Of a stretch of DNA of 7,649 nt, positions 6,173-7,649 are shown piece after piece; position 1 is the first letter of the stretch; each line of letters begins with the position of its first letter. Where the stretch lies: positions 1-7,649 of the forward strand of contig CAMYWZ010000051.1 of NCBI GenBank assembly GCA_947302945.1, read 5' to 3'. The position numbers were made by a program, and so were the translations under genes. Origin of the DNA: an uncultured Bacillota bacterium. GTDB lineage: Bacteria; Bacillota; Clostridia; Peptostreptococcales; Anaerovoracaceae. The notes below the pieces were generated by a model, which saw nothing but the letters and a program-made list of their open reading frames with translations, was not told the DNA's origin and made no database searches.

Positions 6173-7649
6173 ATGTACACGATAGTATTCAAGATAGAAA
6201 ACGGCAGGGACGTGAAGGTGAACGCGGAAGCGGGCGCCAACCTCCTTGATATCATAAAAGAACAGAACATCCCGGTGGACGCGCCGTGTTCGGGCAACGG
6301 CACCTGCGGAAAGTGCAGGGTCAGAGTGATCGCCGGCAGCGTCGACATGGCAAAGACCTACAGCCTCCCGGACGAGGACTACGAGGACCAGTGGAGGCTG
6401 GCGTGCCAGTCGAAGGTGATATCCGACGCGGTCATCTGGGTCCCGGCAGACGCGGCGGCTTTCCGCGACGACATAAAGACCGCGGACATCAGCAGCCCGC
6501 AGGAGCTGGCGCGCTACGAGAGCGCAATAGAGCAGATCTTTGCGGCCGGGCTGCAGCGCGGCACAGCAGAAGCGTCTCTTGCGGAAGGCGCCGTGGGCAT
6601 AGCCATAGACATAGGCACCACCACCTGCACAGCGGCTATGCTGGACCTTTCGAGCGGCAAAGTCCTGGGCAAGGGCAGCATGGGCAACGGCCAGATACGC
6701 TACGGCGCGGACGTCATCAACCGCATAATACAGCAGTCCAGACCGGGCGGCATCGAAAAGCTCAGAAAAGCGGTCCGCGAGGAGACACTGCTCCCCATCA
6801 TAGCCAGCCTGCTTAAGCAGAGCGGCAAAAAGCCTGAAGACATAGTCCGCTACGTGATCGCAGGCAACACCACCATGGAGCACCTGTTCCTCGGCGCGGA
6901 CGGGCAGTCCATAAGGCTGGAGCCCTACGTGCCGGAATTCCTCCAAAGGGAGGGCGATACAGCCGAAAGCTGCGGCCTTCCGGGCAGGAAGGACGCCAAA
7001 GTCATATTCGCGCCCAACGTGGGCAGCTACGTCGGCGGAGACATCACCGCGGGCACTCTGGACGCCATGGTGTGGAACTCCGACGAGCAGAACCTTTTCA
7101 TAGACCTTGGGACCAACGGCGAGCTTGTCTACGGCAACAGGGACTATATGCTCACCTGCGCCTGCAGTGCGGGGCCGGCCTTCGAGGGCGGCGACATCTC
7201 CTGCGGCATGAGGGCCACCACGGGCGCCATCGACAGCGTCGCCATGGAAGACGGCACCTTCGAGCCGCGCTACTCCATAATAGGCGGCAACTCCGACGGC
7301 ATGGGCGGCCGCAGCGGCGAAAGCACCGTAAAGCCCAGAGGCCTTTGCGGCAGCGGCCTCATCTCCATCATCAGCGAACTCTTCCGCACCGGCGCGATCA
7401 ACGCCAAGGGCAAGTTCATAGGGCACGGGGCGCGCATACGCTACGACGCCGAGATCGGCCACGGCGAATACATAGTCGCGACAGCGGAGGAAAGCGGCAC
7501 CGGCGTGGAGCTCACGCTCACTGAATCGGACCTGGACAACTTCATCCGCGCGAAGGGAGCCATTTTCTCCGCCATCCAGACCATGCTCAAGTCCCTGGAC
7601 ATGGACGTTTCCTGCATAGACAAAGTCATAATCGCGGGCGGCATAGGCT
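6173..7649 (+). CDS. acsV: Reductive activator of corrinoid iron-sulfur protein (RACo/AcsV), 3'-truncated by the window edge
   Basis: RACo uses ATP and an electron from its iron-sulfur cluster to reduce inactive Co(II)-CFeSP back to Co(I). The frame is open from ATG 6173 to the window end (492 full codons); RACo proteins are about 630 residues, so some 140 are missing. The N-terminus is a plant-type [2Fe-2S] ferredoxin domain with Cys39, Cys45, Cys48 and Cys78 (CX5CX2CX29C; PCSGNGTCGKC). A linker (about 80-138) follows, then the ASKHA ATPase/DUF4445 region: the phosphate-binding IAIDIGTTT at 143-151, AGNTTMEHLFLG from 230, FIDLGTNGEL at 309-318, CSAGPAFEGG at about 331-340, and IAGGIG at the very end (487-492), probably the start of the adenosine-binding motif. 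Related activators serve corrinoid O-demethylases, but the acs context favours CFeSP as the partner. Confidence 0.93.
   Translation, partial: MYTIVFKIENGRDVKVNAEAGANLLDIIKEQNIPVDAPCSGNGTCGKCRVRVIAGSVDMAKTYSLPDEDYEDQWRLACQSKVISDAVIWVPADAAAFRDDIKTADISSPQELARYESAIEQIFAAGLQRGTAEASLAEGAVGIAIDIGTTTCTAAMLDLSSGKVLGKGSMGNGQIRYGADVINRIIQQSRPGGIEKLRKAVREETLLPIIASLLKQSGKKPEDIVRYVIAGNTTMEHLFLGADGQSIRLEPYVPEFLQREGDTAESCGLPGRKDAKVIFAPNVGSYVGGDITAGTLDAMVWNSDEQNLFIDLGTNGELVYGNRDYMLTCACSAGPAFEGGDISCGMRATTGAIDSVAMEDGTFEPRYSIIGGNSDGMGGRSGESTVKPRGLCGSGLISIISELFRTGAINAKGKFIGHGARIRYDAEIGHGEYIVATAEESGTGVELTLTESDLDNFIRAKGAIFSAIQTMLKSLDMDVSCIDKVIIAGGIG

Noticed and set aside
3737..7462. A 1241-codon open frame on the minus strand
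   Set aside because: Its codons are exact reverse complements of those of acsB, the small ORF and acsV, all in one phase. It is stop-free only because those genes avoid TTA, CTA and TCA. The translation shows no family motif, runs straight through the terminator, and is rich in Val, Ala, Asp and Tyr as expected of a mirror frame.

Overview
This window is the methyl/carbonyl-branch core of the Wood-Ljungdahl (reductive acetyl-CoA) pathway, in a tight plus-strand operon. In order it holds the end of a CooC/AcsF-type nickel-insertion ATPase; acsD and acsC (small and large subunits of the corrinoid iron-sulfur protein, CFeSP); acsE (methyltetrahydrofolate:CFeSP methyltransferase); acsB (acetyl-CoA synthase with a complete A-cluster ligand set); a 74-residue acidic protein of unknown function; and the first 492 residues of acsV, the ferredoxin-domain ATPase that reductively reactivates CFeSP (RACo). 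Both ends of the window cut through a gene.

The gene order and the flavour of the proteins point to an anaerobic acetogenic member of the Clostridia (Firmicutes/Bacillota). The reasons are a 712-residue AcsB without the longer Moorella-type N-terminus, the ADPNG and NVG-type AcsD motifs, and an AcsE that opens with GERIHCISP. The DNA is visibly GC-rich with C/G-ending codons, yet it uses ATA (Ile) and AGG/AGA (Arg) freely. I cannot name a genus from the sequence alone.

Layout: 1-597 cooC (5' end missing); 598-631 a short gap with a perfect 10-bp tandem repeat and a strong Shine-Dalgarno site; 632-1573 acsD; 1590-2915 acsC; 2926-3714 acsE; 3728-5866 acsB; 5878-5910 a strong intrinsic terminator; 5927-6151 the small ORF; 6173-7649 acsV (3' end missing). 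The first five genes are separated by 10-34 bases and each has its own ribosome-binding site. No non-coding stretch reaches 300 bases, and I see no tRNA, rRNA, CRISPR or mobile-element sequence.

How the genes work together: AcsE moves the methyl group of methyl-tetrahydrofolate to the cobalt of CFeSP (AcsC/AcsD). CFeSP delivers it to the Ni-Ni-[4Fe-4S] A-cluster of AcsB, which joins it to CO (made by CO dehydrogenase) and coenzyme A to give acetyl-CoA. CooC/AcsF helps load nickel, and AcsV rescues CFeSP when its cobalt is oxidised to Co(II). The CO dehydrogenase gene (acsA) is not in the window. The parts least explained are the 74-residue protein between acsB and acsV, substitutions in the expected cobalamin-proximal motif of AcsC, and the terminator/Shine-Dalgarno arrangement after acsB. 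I find no clear evidence of a wholly new system; the operon itself is a known one.
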